A stretch of DNA of 64,000 nucleotides from Flavobacterium sufflavum (GCF_004016525.1 NZ_SACJ01000002.1:558001-622000), one strand, 5' to 3'; shown: positions 45,273-53,800, counted from the first letter of the stretch. Translations and numbers: made by a program. The notes: generated by a model not told the origin, from the letters alone.

Positions 45273-48200
45273 ATGGATAAACCTACTGAAATTTTAGAAT
45301 TAGAAGAATATTATGGAATTTCACTTACTGAATCGAGTTCTTCTTTTCAAAATAATTCATATAGTTTAAATGAAAATCATGAAATTGTTGGTTTAAATTT
45401 AAGTAAATGCCAAATTTCAGAAATATCAATTTTGAAGGATTTAGTTTCATTAACCATTTTAAAATTGGGTGAAAATAAAATTTCAGATATATCAAGTTTA
45501 GAAAATTTGGTATTACTAACTAATTTAAATATTGAAAATAATAAGATTTCAGATATTTCAATATTAGAAAAATTAAAATTACTGACTAATTTGGATTTAG
45601 GAAGTAATGAAATTTCAGATATTTCAAGTTTAAGAAATTTAACTTCTTTAGATTCCTTAGCTTTAAGAAATAATCAAATTTCAGATATTTCAGATTTAGC
45701 GAATTTAGTGAATTTGAGATCATTAAATTTATGGATAAATGAAATTTTCGATATTTCAGTTTTGGCAAATTTAAAAAATTTGACTACACTATATTTATGG
45801 CATAATAAAATTTCAGATATATCAAGTTTAGAAAATTTGAAATTATTAATTATTTTAGATTTAGGCTTTAATAAAATTTCTGATATTTCTATTTTGGAAC
45901 ATTTAACATCTATTACTTCATTAGATTTAAGTAGAAATAATATCATGGATATTTCATTTCTTGAAAATTTGACATCATTAACTTCATTGGAGTTGTCTGG
46001 TAATCAAATAAGTTTGATTAATTGTTTAAAGAAATTAGAAAAATTGAATACTTTACGTTTAAGTGATAATCCAGTATTTGACATCACACCTCTTAAATAT
46101 TTAAAAAAAATAAAAAAAATATCATTAAATAATATTGCCTCTAATGATTTTCAAATTTTAGGGCAATTAACAAGTTTAGAAGAATTGTTTATAGCTAGTA
46201 ATGATATTTACAACATTTCTTTTTTAGGAGACTTAACAGACTTAAAAGTTTTAAATTTAGGGAAGAATAATTTATCAAATCTAGATGTTTTAAGGAAGTT
46301 TAAAAAGATCTCAAAAATTTTTCTAAATGATAATGAAATTTTAGATTTAGAACAATTTCAGTTTATAGTTAATATAGATTCATTATTTATTACTACTAAT
46401 AATAATCCTTGTTTTGATGGGTATGATGTGGAATTTGAATTAGATAAAAACCATTATGATCTAGTCTTAAATCTTATAAAAAAAATAGATGAAGAAAAAA
46501 AGGAATATGTTTTACCAACGAAAGTATTATTACTAGGCAATACAGGGTGTGGAAAATCGACTTTATTAGATTATATATTACAGGACATAAATCCTAAAAT
46601 GTTTAAAAATAATTTAGAAAGTACACATATAATTCAAGTGGAAACTTTTCCAAAAAAAATCAAGAAAAATATAATTCCAGAAGCTGTCTTTTATGATTTT
46701 GGAGGGCAAGATTATTATCATGGTCTTTATAAAGCTTTTCTAAGTAATGATTCCTTAAATATTCTATTATGGGATAGTCAAAATGATAAAAATCAAATAA
46801 GGAAAGATCGAAATGAACAGCTAACTAGAGATTATGATAGAAATTATTGGTTATATCAATTAAAATTTCAGTATAGTAATTCAAAGAAATTAAATTCTAC
46901 TGAAAATACAGAGCCTATTATTTTGATTCAAACTCACGCTGATAATGAATTAGTTAATAGAGAGACTTATATTGGCGATTGTAATAATTTTAATATAATT
47001 AATGAATTTTATTTGTCATTCAATTCAACTGCCATTAAAAATAATAAAACCTTAGATATTGGTTTACGTTATTTTGAAGAAACATTAAATGAACAAATAA
47101 AACAAAAGCAAATAGTTAAATATGAACCAATTTGGTATAAAGATTTTTTGAATTATATTTTAAGGTCTAAAAGGAAATCGTATATAAGATTAGAAGATTT
47201 AGGACTAGAATATAAAAGGGAAAGTGATAAAAATAATTATTTATTGCCTGAAGTTTTACGCGAAATTGCTCAAACAGGATTAATCTTATATTATAAAGAT
47301 GATGCTGATTTAAAAGATATTGTTTGGCTTAATCCAACAGGAATAATAGAAGATATTCATAACCGAATATTATCAAAAGATATTATAAAAAAGAATAGGG
47401 GGATAATTAATCAAGAAGCTTTTGATAAAATCATAAAGGATGATAAAGTCATAAAATTATTAATTAATCAAAAAGTAATATTTTTAGACGAGTATGATAA
47501 TAATTATATTATTCCAGGTTACTTACCATTGACAGAAGAGGAAGATAAATTATATGAATTACTTACATTTGATTTTATTGAACCTAATTTCGTAATGAAG
47601 TTCGAATATTTCCTTCCTTTCGGACTAATTAACCAACTAGTTTGTTTCTACGGAAAAAATAGAAATAAAAAACATTATTGGAGGGATCAACTTTTATTCA
47701 CTAAAGATAATTCTAAAATATTAATCAAATTAGACTTTACTAATTTAGAAATTTCCATCTCTATAAAATCCAAAGATGACAGTAAAAAGATAGATAAATT
47801 ACAACAAGAAATATTTAAAGATATTTTAGATATATATTGGGATAAAACATATGAAGTCAAACATAAAGATATAAAAGAAGGGAATATTAATATTGAAGAT
47901 ATTAACAGTGAAAATTTAATTGATAGTAGATTAAAGGCTAATGTTTATAATGAAAGTATAAATTATGAATTTGTTAGTCCTGATGATTTATATATTTCGA
48001 TAGATAATAGATATTTTGTAAATCATAAAGACTTAGAAAATAAGAATAAAACCTTTAATAAAATTATGTCTTTTGGTTTGAAAATAAAAAATGAAACACA
48101 AAACAATAAAGAAATTGAAATAAGAAGATTAGATAAAAATTCATTTAAAGAAAAAGCTACAGGATTGTTTAAGAACTTTACAAATAATAAGAATGCAGAA

Positions 48201-48716
48201 AATATGAAAAAAATATTTATCTCTTATGCAAAGGAGAATAAAAGAGAAGTTAATGAATTTCAGAAACAAATAGCTCCTTTTAAATTGACAAAAGAAGTTG
48301 AGACTTGGCATTGTTCTGAACTTGAATTAGGTGAGGATTGGGAATCTAAAATAAAAAAGAAATTTTATGAGGCTGATATAATTCTTTATTTTATTAGTAG
48401 TGATTTTTTTAGCACACCTTTTATTTTAGATGAAGAAGTTAAAAGAGGTATTGAAAGAAATAATGATCCAAACGATAATGTGGTTTTGATTCCAATCATT
48501 TTAGAAAAAATTCATTGGGAAGATTTGTTAGGAAAATATACTTCTAATTTTAAAGGTAAACCAATTAATTCTTATGAGATATCTAATAATGTTTGGTATG
48601 AAATTGTTGATGATTTAAAAAAGCATCATTTCAGAAAAACAAATCCAGAAAGTACATCAGGTATCTTAGGACAGTCAAAAGAAAAGATGAAAGCCCAAGA
48701 GGATAGTATCAGTTGA
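45273..48716 (+). CDS. ROCO protein: LRR - Roc GTPase - COR - TIR
   Basis: 1147 residues. Residues about 35-385 are some 16 tandem leucine-rich repeats of 21-22 residues of the SDS22-like pattern (LxLxxNxISDISxLxxLxxL). Then the Roc GTPase: P-loop GNTGCGKST (422-430), switch II DFGGQ (475-479) and THAD as G4-type motif (QTHAD). A COR domain follows (about 600-960). The C-terminus, from about residue 978 (KKIFISYAKENKREVNEF), is a TIR domain. No signal peptide. Leucine-rich repeat sensor plus a regulated GTPase plus a TIR effector is the layout of an immune-type receptor, so antiphage or stress-triggered defence is plausible but unproven. It is more AT-rich than its neighbours and lies in a repeat-flanked accessory zone. 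Confidence 0.9.
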   Translation: MDKPTEILELEEYYGISLTESSSSFQNNSYSLNENHEIVGLNLSKCQISEISILKDLVSLTILKLGENKISDISSLENLVLLTNLNIENNKISDISILEKLKLLTNLDLGSNEISDISSLRNLTSLDSLALRNNQISDISDLANLVNLRSLNLWINEIFDISVLANLKNLTTLYLWHNKISDISSLENLKLLIILDLGFNKISDISILEHLTSITSLDLSRNNIMDISFLENLTSLTSLELSGNQISLINCLKKLEKLNTLRLSDNPVFDITPLKYLKKIKKISLNNIASNDFQILGQLTSLEELFIASNDIYNISFLGDLTDLKVLNLGKNNLSNLDVLRKFKKISKIFLNDNEILDLEQFQFIVNIDSLFITTNNNPCFDGYDVEFELDKNHYDLVLNLIKKIDEEKKEYVLPTKVLLLGNTGCGKSTLLDYILQDINPKMFKNNLESTHIIQVETFPKKIKKNIIPEAVFYDFGGQDYYHGLYKAFLSNDSLNILLWDSQNDKNQIRKDRNEQLTRDYDRNYWLYQLKFQYSNSKKLNSTENTEPIILIQTHADNELVNRETYIGDCNNFNIINEFYLSFNSTAIKNNKTLDIGLRYFEETLNEQIKQKQIVKYEPIWYKDFLNYILRSKRKSYIRLEDLGLEYKRESDKNNYLLPEVLREIAQTGLILYYKDDADLKDIVWLNPTGIIEDIHNRILSKDIIKKNRGIINQEAFDKIIKDDKVIKLLINQKVIFLDEYDNNYIIPGYLPLTEEEDKLYELLTFDFIEPNFVMKFEYFLPFGLINQLVCFYGKNRNKKHYWRDQLLFTKDNSKILIKLDFTNLEISISIKSKDDSKKIDKLQQEIFKDILDIYWDKTYEVKHKDIKEGNINIEDINSENLIDSRLKANVYNESINYEFVSPDDLYISIDNRYFVNHKDLENKNKTFNKIMSFGLKIKNETQNNKEIEIRRLDKNSFKEKATGLFKNFTNNKNAENMKKIFISYAKENKREVNEFQKQIAPFKLTKEVETWHCSELELGEDWESKIKKKFYEADIILYFISSDFFSTPFILDEEVKRGIERNNDPNDNVVLIPIILEKIHWEDLLGKYTSNFKGKPINSYEISNNVWYEIVDDLKKHHFRKTNPESTSGILGQSKEKMKAQEDSIS

Positions 48717-48938
48717 GCGCTGTAATTTTACATTTATGAAACCCGATCGCTCGGATATGTAGTAAATATCTCGTCAGCGGATAGCGCGGTTTTACACACG
48801 AGCGATAGCGAACTGACGAAGTAAACCTTGCCCACAAACGAGATTAAGTAATGAAATTTTAAGAAGCTACAACCCGAAAAGACAATTAAGACTTGAAACA
48901 AATGAGAAAAATATTCGGACTTTGACCTGTATAGTATT
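48717..48938. repeat. Repeat-rich spacer between ROCO gene and DUF2461 gene
   Basis: Higher-GC, non-coding. It contains the 20-nt word CGGTTTTACACACGAGCGAT (48787-48806) and AGCGAACTGACG (48807-48818), which both recur behind the next gene (49644-49663 and 49809-49820). Similar fragments (AAACCTTGCCCACAAACGAG, AACCCTGCCTACAAAGGAGA) close each block. Confidence 0.65.
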
Positions 48939-49601
48939 ATGAAAAGAGGATTTGAATTTCTTAAACAGATAAAAGAAAATAACAATCGGGAATGGTTTAC
49001 TAAGCACAAACCAGAATACGATTTGATTGTGAAAGAAAATAAAATTTTTTTCGAACAGATTTATTCCGAACTTCAAAAACAGGATAGTTTACAAGGAATC
49101 CATATTTTTAGAATTTACAAAGATGTTCGTTTTTCTAAAGATAAATCTCCTTATAAAACTAATTTTGGAGCTGGATATTCCCGTACAAAACCAATGTTAA
49201 GAGGTGGTTATTATATTCATTTAGAACAAAATAACAGTTTTGTGGGTGGAGGATTTTGGGCTCCAAATAGTGAAGATTTACTTCGTATCCGTAAAGAATT
49301 CGAAATGGATACAACAGAAATCGAAAAGATTACTTCCGAAAATACTTTCGTAAAATATTTCGGAGAGCTTAAAGGAGAAGATGGAGTAAAAACTGCTCCG
49401 AAAGGCTTCGATAAAAATCATCCTGCAATTAATCTGATTAAGAAAAAACAATTTGTAGTGAAGAGAAAATTTACAGACAAGGAAGTTTTATCTGATGATT
49501 TTCAGAAAGAAGTGATTGCAACATTTTTAGCAATGAGACCTTTTTTCGATTATATGAGTGAATTACTTACTACGAATTTAAATGGAGAATCTTTATTCTA
49601 A
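48939..49601 (+). CDS. DUF2461 family protein
   Basis: A 220-residue cytoplasmic protein of the DUF2461 family (TIGR02453-like): FEFLKQIKENNNREWFTKHK near the start, RIYKDVRFSKDKSPYKTNFG, GGYYIHLEQNNSFVGGGFWA and FKRKFTD-type positions further on. The function is not known. It is bracketed by copies of the same repeat words, so it may have moved as a unit. Confidence 0.88.
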   Translation: MKRGFEFLKQIKENNNREWFTKHKPEYDLIVKENKIFFEQIYSELQKQDSLQGIHIFRIYKDVRFSKDKSPYKTNFGAGYSRTKPMLRGGYYIHLEQNNSFVGGGFWAPNSEDLLRIRKEFEMDTTEIEKITSENTFVKYFGELKGEDGVKTAPKGFDKNHPAINLIKKKQFVVKRKFTDKEVLSDDFQKEVIATFLAMRPFFDYMSELLTTNLNGESLF

Positions 49602-49609
49602 AAGGAAGC

Positions 49610-49860
49610 GATAATAAAGCAATGTAACTGTCACCTGATTCCTCGGTTTTACACACGAGCGATTAATGTAATAAGTTAAGGGATAGTAACTAAACCACCC
49701 CGCCCGTTGGGCACCCCTCCAGAGGAGGGGAAGTTGCGTGATTTCCCCTCCTCTGGAGGGGTGTCTGAAAGACGGGGTGGCTTTTCTATATGACATTGCA
49801 CGAGCAATAGCGAACTGACGTAGAAACCCTGCCTACAAAGGAGAGCATAAAACGGTGTAC
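49610..49860. repeat. Repeat block with 21-bp perfect hairpin
   Basis: Contains the same words as 48787-48818. In its middle lies a GC-rich inverted repeat: arms 49712-49732 and 49743-49763 (CACCCCTCCAGAGGAGGGGAA and its complement) pair perfectly over 21 bp with a 10-nt loop, and an outer pair CCACCCCG / CGGGGTGG (about 49696-49703 and 49773-49780). Elements of this ACCCCTCC/GGAGGGGT type are familiar as dispersed repeats of Flavobacterium. It contains no gene. Confidence 0.75.
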
Positions 49861-49915
49861 TCATGAATCAGAATATCATAACAATAAAATCTTTAGATTT
49901 GTGTTATAAAATTTC

Positions 49916-50032
49916 ATGAAACATGAACTACAAAATATCATTTCAGAAAAGAGCCAAGTTGAGCATGGAGCAACTATCCAAGCAGTCGCCAGTTACCTTA
50001 GAGGAAGCAAGGGCACAGGCAAAATGGCTTAG
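49916..50032 (+). pseudogene. Remnant of a polyvalent-type mobile protein
   Basis: The reading frame MKHELQNIISEKSQVEHGAT then IQAVASYLRGSKGTGKMA, stop TAG, then continues in frame with RSEYIKREEAKKII up to the edge of the next gene. I recall very similar N-termini (KHELQxIIS, GATIQxxASYLR) in Bacteroidota proteins of mobile origin annotated as putative polyvalent proteins. Here the gene is cut by an in-frame stop after 38 codons and by loss of the rest. A second overlapping frame (49924-50070) is also open. Confidence 0.45.
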
Positions 50033-50090
50033 CGAAGTGAGTACATCAAAAGAGAAGAAGCAAAGAAAATAATAAGTTTGCAATCAACTT

Positions 50091-50660
50091 TTATTTCCTG
50101 GACTTCAACCTACTCAAGGTTTCCTGCGAGATATTTAAAAACGAAGCTACCACTTTATTAGGAAGTCTTTTTACCACAATAGGTCTTTCTTTTAACAGGT
50201 TTTCATAGCGGGTTTTGGCGTCCATAGTGATAAACGACATTAGACGATTGGTATTGGTCACATAAGCATATTCCAAATAATGCCTGTAGAATTTCTCCCA
50301 AACGGGATATTTTTCTAACAAGTAGAAGAAATCCTTTCTGTCAATGTAAAGAAGTTCAGAATCTTCCAATGCCTGAACATATTCTACAGCAGTAGTATCA
50401 GTTATGAAAGAAATAAGAGCACCGGCAAGATAATTTTCAAAAGCCAGGTGGCGGGTAGATTCCTGGCCTTCTTCATTGATGAAAAAAACACGAAGGCATC
50501 CTTTTTCTACAAAATACAGTTGATGACCCAATTCGCCATGGCTTACCAAAAGTTCATTTTTTTTGGCAGAAAGCATTTTGAAGTAAGGTAATATAGAATC
50601 TAAATCTTCACCAGAAATACTTAATTTCTCTCTAATAAATTGTGTTAGTTGGTCATACAT
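50091..50660 (-). CDS. Crp/Fnr family transcriptional regulator
   Basis: 189 residues. N-terminal cyclic-nucleotide-binding-type beta roll (about 25-115: LLVSHGELGHQLYFVEKGCL, RVFFINEEGQES) and a C-terminal helix-turn-helix (about 160-189: VVASFLNISQETLSRLKSRK). No cluster of Cys that would suggest an iron-sulfur centre. Length and the short C-terminus are usual in Bacteroidota. Target unknown; 65 nt upstream is the DUF2798 gene, transcribed in the same direction, which may be co-transcribed. Confidence 0.9.
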   Translation of the reverse strand: MYDQLTQFIREKLSISGEDLDSILPYFKMLSAKKNELLVSHGELGHQLYFVEKGCLRVFFINEEGQESTRHLAFENYLAGALISFITDTTAVEYVQALEDSELLYIDRKDFFYLLEKYPVWEKFYRHYLEYAYVTNTNRLMSFITMDAKTRYENLLKERPIVVKRLPNKVVASFLNISQETLSRLKSRK

Positions 50661-50725
50661 CTTGCTGCATTTTTTATAAACTTAAATCAGGATTTAAGAG
50701 AAACCAAAAATCCGATGTATTAAAT

Positions 50726-50968
50726 TCAAATTGCTTGTGTTGTTTTTGTTTCAGTAGTTGCTTTTTCGGCCAACTTTCGGGCTTTTGGGATAATTAAAAA
50801 TGCAGCCATATAAGCAACAGGAAGCATGATACTCCAGGCATTTAAGAATTTGAAAAACCAATCTTCTCCAAAACCATAATTACGAATCAATCCCACAAAT
50901 GCCATGATCAAAGTCATTGGCAAAACCACAAATAAAGTATTGATATACTTGAAATATTTCTTATTCAT
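50726..50968 (-). CDS. DUF2798 small membrane protein
   Basis: 80 residues from the start MNKKYFKYINTLFVVLPMTL. Two membrane helices (about 10-30 and 42-62), with the second carrying a Pro and the pattern WSIMLPVAYMAAFLIIP, as in DUF2798 proteins. A longer form starting at 50995 is possible but adds only nine polar residues. Function unknown. Confidence 0.8.
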   Translation of the reverse strand: MNKKYFKYINTLFVVLPMTLIMAFVGLIRNYGFGEDWFFKFLNAWSIMLPVAYMAAFLIIPKARKLAEKATTETKTTQAI

Positions 50969-51056
50969 CTTTCTAGTCTTTAATGTTCTATGCAAAGATG
51001 AAACTAATAAAACTGTGAAAAATTGATGTAAGTCAATAAATCAAAGCTTGACTTTT

Positions 51057-51515
51057 TCATTCCTGATTTTTCGTCTTAATCAGTTTTTTTTCGTTTTTTA
51101 TGATGTCTTCTATGGTGTTTCCGCTAAGCACTTTTAGGCTGGCGGTTCTTAGTTCGGTCATTACTTTTCGTAATCCACAGATGGTTTCATCTACACAATC
51201 ATCGCATTTTTCGTAAAAATTTAAACTGGCACAAGGAATCATAGCTATAGGTCCGTCGGTTAAACGGATGATGTCTGTTAAAGCAATATCCTTTGGGCTT
51301 TTCAATAAATAATAGCCACCATTCACACCCATTTTACTTCCCAATAGGTTATGTCGGCGTAATTCCAGTAATATGGCTTCCAGGAATTTTTTAGGAATTT
51401 TTTCCTGTTCTGAAATTTCTATAATACGCATAGGAGAACCATCTTTATTTTCCTTTTCGTGTTTTGCCAAAGCGACTAATGCCTTGATAGCGTATTTTGA
51501 TTTTTTAGAAAGCAT
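51057..51515 (-). CDS. Rrf2 family transcriptional regulator
   Basis: 152 residues, winged helix-turn-helix with the Rrf2 pattern: KSKYAIKALVALAKHE, MRIIEISEQEKIPKKFLEAI (recognition region), GVNGGYYLLKSPKDI. It carries four Cys in the region where IscR and NsrR hold a cluster and CymR has none (CASLNFYEKCDDCVDETIC), so it could bind an iron-sulfur cluster; the spacing is not the standard IscR one. Rrf2 regulators control iron-sulfur cluster and cysteine genes. Its place, 1 kb before the sulfhydrylase gene, makes it a candidate regulator of the sulfur genes here. Confidence 0.9.
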   Translation of the reverse strand: MLSKKSKYAIKALVALAKHEKENKDGSPMRIIEISEQEKIPKKFLEAILLELRRHNLLGSKMGVNGGYYLLKSPKDIALTDIIRLTDGPIAMIPCASLNFYEKCDDCVDETICGLRKVMTELRTASLKVLSGNTIEDIIKNEKKLIKTKNQE

Positions 51516-51540
51516 GCTGTTTGTTTTTTTACAAATATAA

Positions 51541-52148
51541 AATTACTAATCTAATTCGTTGGGTGAAATTATTAAAACGTCTGTTCGAGTGTTTTTATGC
51601 GTAATGAAATGAAGCATAAAAATGTATCGAGAACCGTTTTAGATTATAAATTTCTTAGATACGATTCCGCTCAAAAAGAAATCAGAACTAATGACGTTTT
51701 TATCAAAAGTGAAAAATTAGATTTACCAATTTTCTTTTTTGCTTGATCAAAAAAGAAACAAAAAAATCAAGTCTTGCGCTTCCTCGTCGGTCAAATTAGT
51801 TTTCGAATGCTAAAAGAAAAGAACTCGCTATCGCTCAAACAGCTTTTCTTTTTACGCATTTTTCAAACATTTGACTCTCGACTGTGGAAGCTAAGGACAG
51901 TTGATTATCTAAAACAACAACATTTTGATTTATAGAAAAATATAAGTATAAACGTTGTTTTTGTGTTGTTTTTTTGTGGTTTTTAAATTTTGTAATAATC
52001 CATTTATGGCCTTGTTTTTAATTTAAAAGTCTATTATTTTTATAGATTACTATTGTTTTGGTTAAAAATATTTATATTTTAACTTATTGTTTTTTAGTTG
52101 GTTGTGATTTGTTGTTATTGTTTTTTGAAAAATAAATTAAAATATTTT
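51541..52148. other. Intergenic region without recognisable gene
   Basis: About 600 nt of spacer. It holds one perfect palindrome at 51731-51758 (TTTCTTTTTTG, CTTGAT, CAAAAAAGAAA), resembling a common flavobacterial repeat, and nearby GC-richer words (GCGCTTCCTCGTCGGTC, TCGCTATCGCTCAAACAG). The remainder is AT-rich. Frames here are short and of poor composition. Confidence 0.6.
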
Positions 52149-52177
52149 TTTGTAATTCAAAAATAGTTATACATTTG
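52149..52177 (+). promoter_or_regulatory. Promoter of the sulfhydrylase leader
   Basis: TTTG at 52149-52152, 17-nt spacer, TACATTTG at 52170-52177. It is 97 nt before the Cys/Met-rich leader ORF at 52274. Confidence 0.75.
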
Positions 52178-52273
52178 CAGTGTAAGTTTTTTGATTTTAA
52201 AATCTGCTAATTTTATAGATTTAGTAATATTTAAAAATAAAAGAAAAACTCATACAGTAAAAACGAAGAAACA

Positions 52274-52360
52274 ATGAAATCAATTATAAAAACAATGAAA
52301 CTGTGTTGTATGATGCCAATGTGCAGCACGGATAAATATTGCCTCAAGCGAAAGAGATAA
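52274..52360 (+). CDS. Cys/Met-rich leader peptide
   Basis: A 28-codon ORF, MKSIIKTMKLCCMMPMCSTD followed by KYCLKRKR and TAA; an internal ATG at 52295 gives a 21-codon form MKLCCMMPMC... The dense block of Cys, Cys, Met, Met, Met and Cys codons lies 20-50 nt from the stop, and an intrinsic terminator follows 22 nt after it. This is the classical design of an amino-acid-biosynthesis attenuator for the gene downstream, which makes homocysteine or cysteine. Translation is not proven. Confidence 0.75.
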   Translation: MKSIIKTMKLCCMMPMCSTDKYCLKRKR

Positions 52361-52381
52361 TCATAGTTAACTATGAAATCG

Positions 52382-52419
52382 AAAGTCCTTTTGGTAAGCT
52401 GTCCAAAAGGACTTTTTTT
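52382..52419 (+). terminator. Attenuator terminator in the sulfhydrylase leader
   Basis: Perfect stem AAAGTCCTTTTGG / CCAAAAGGACTTT (52382-52394 and 52403-52415) with loop TAAGCTGT and seven T at its end. It stands before, not after, a gene and directly downstream of a Cys/Met-rich mini-ORF, so it should stop transcription when the amino acids are plentiful. A short palindrome (ATAGTTAACTAT, 52364-52375) lies between the ORF and the terminator and could take part in an alternative fold. Confidence 0.88.
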
Positions 52420-52483
52420 ATAAAGCAATTTTCAACAAGAATAAAAAACAAAATAGTATTAAAACATTAAAAACATATCAATC

Positions 52484-53776
52484 ATGAGCACTCAAAAATT
52501 TGAAACAAACGCATTACACGCAGGACATGACGTAACAAAAAACGCAGGGACAAGAGCTGTACCAATTTACCAAACAAGTTCTTATGTATTCAATAATTCG
52601 GACCAAGCTGCCAATCTTTTTGGTTTGGCCGAAGCAGGATTTATTTACACGCGATTAAATAATCCAACAAATGATATTTTAGAACAACGCCTGGCAAAAC
52701 TCGAAGGAGGAATTGGTGCAGTGGTTACTGCTTCAGGCACATCGGCAATAGCTACGGCCTTATTGGTTTTATTGAAAGCAGGAGATCACATCGTTGCTTC
52801 GAATAGTTTATACGGAGGAACCTATAATTTGCTAAAAGTAACCTTGCCTAGATTAGGTATCACGACCACTTTTGTAGACGCTGCTGATCCATCTAATTTT
52901 ATTAATGCTGCAAAAGAAAATACAAGAGTGTTTTTTGCAGAGAGTTTAGGGAATCCAAAATTAGATGTACTGGATTTAAAGGCTATTTCGGATGTAGCGA
53001 AGCAATTTAAAGTGCCTTTTATTGTAGATAATACCGTGGCATCGCCATATTTATTAAACCCAATTGAATACGGAGCTAATATTGTTATTCATTCATTGAC
53101 CAAATATATTTCGGGTAACGGAACTTCGCTTGGAGGTGTAATTATCGATGCGGGAAATTTTGATTGGAGCAATGGTAAATTCCCTGAATTTACGGAACCG
53201 TCTGCCGGTTATCACGGTTTAGTATACCATGAAGTATTAGGTAATGCCGCTTATATTGCAAAAGTTCGTATTGAAGGACTTAGAGATTACGGAGCAGCCT
53301 TGAGTCCGTTTAACGCTTTTCAGATTATTCAGGGCTTAGAAACTTTGGCAGTTCGTGTTAAAAGACATAGTGAAAACGCATTGGCTCTTGCCCAATGGCT
53401 GGAACTTCAAAAAGAAGTGGCCTGGGTAAATTATCCTGGTTTAAAGGTGAGTAAGCAATATGTTTTGGCACAAAAATATTTGCCAAAAGGGCAGAGTGGT
53501 GTTTTGACCTTTGGTCTAAAAGGAGGATTCGAAGCCGCTAAAAAAGTTGCTGACGGTGTGAAATTATTTTCTCTTTTGGCCAATATAGGAGATACCAAGT
53601 CTCTGATTATTCACCCTGCCAGTACAACACATCAGCAATTGTCAGAAGAAGAGCAAATTGCTACGGGTGTTACCAATGATTTAATTCGCCTTTCAGTAGG
53701 ATTAGAAGATATAGAAGATTTAAAAGCCGATTTAAAAGAGGCTTTTGTACAGCTTCCGGTTGAAAAGTTAGTTTAG
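52484..53776 (+). CDS. O-acetylhomoserine sulfhydrylase (Cys/Met metabolism PLP enzyme)
   Basis: Uses sulfide and O-acetylhomoserine to form homocysteine for methionine (and possibly cysteine by some members). 430 residues of the Cys/Met metabolism PLP family: FETNALHAGHDVTKNAG at the start, SSYVFNNSDQAANLFGL, YTRLNNPTNDILEQRLAKLEGG, and the PLP lysine in HSLTKYISGNG (about residue 206). The 50-residue insert around 215-260 (FDWSNGKFPEF, YHEVLGNAAY) is typical for O-acetylhomoserine enzymes as opposed to cystathionine gamma-synthase. The gene starts 64 nt after the attenuator terminator. Confidence 0.94.
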   Translation: MSTQKFETNALHAGHDVTKNAGTRAVPIYQTSSYVFNNSDQAANLFGLAEAGFIYTRLNNPTNDILEQRLAKLEGGIGAVVTASGTSAIATALLVLLKAGDHIVASNSLYGGTYNLLKVTLPRLGITTTFVDAADPSNFINAAKENTRVFFAESLGNPKLDVLDLKAISDVAKQFKVPFIVDNTVASPYLLNPIEYGANIVIHSLTKYISGNGTSLGGVIIDAGNFDWSNGKFPEFTEPSAGYHGLVYHEVLGNAAYIAKVRIEGLRDYGAALSPFNAFQIIQGLETLAVRVKRHSENALALAQWLELQKEVAWVNYPGLKVSKQYVLAQKYLPKGQSGVLTFGLKGGFEAAKKVADGVKLFSLLANIGDTKSLIIHPASTTHQQLSEEEQIATGVTNDLIRLSVGLEDIEDLKADLKEAFVQLPVEKLV

Positions 53777-53800
53777 TTTGTTTTTGGTTTTTTTTTATAG

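Noticed and set aside
45586..45946. Minus-strand frames within the LRR region of the ROCO gene
   Set aside because: Repetitive shadows of the leucine-rich repeats on the other strand.
49593..49864. Two minus-strand frames of 62-67 codons in the repeat block
   Set aside because: They are created by the GC-rich hairpin and the repeat words; no start context or family pattern.
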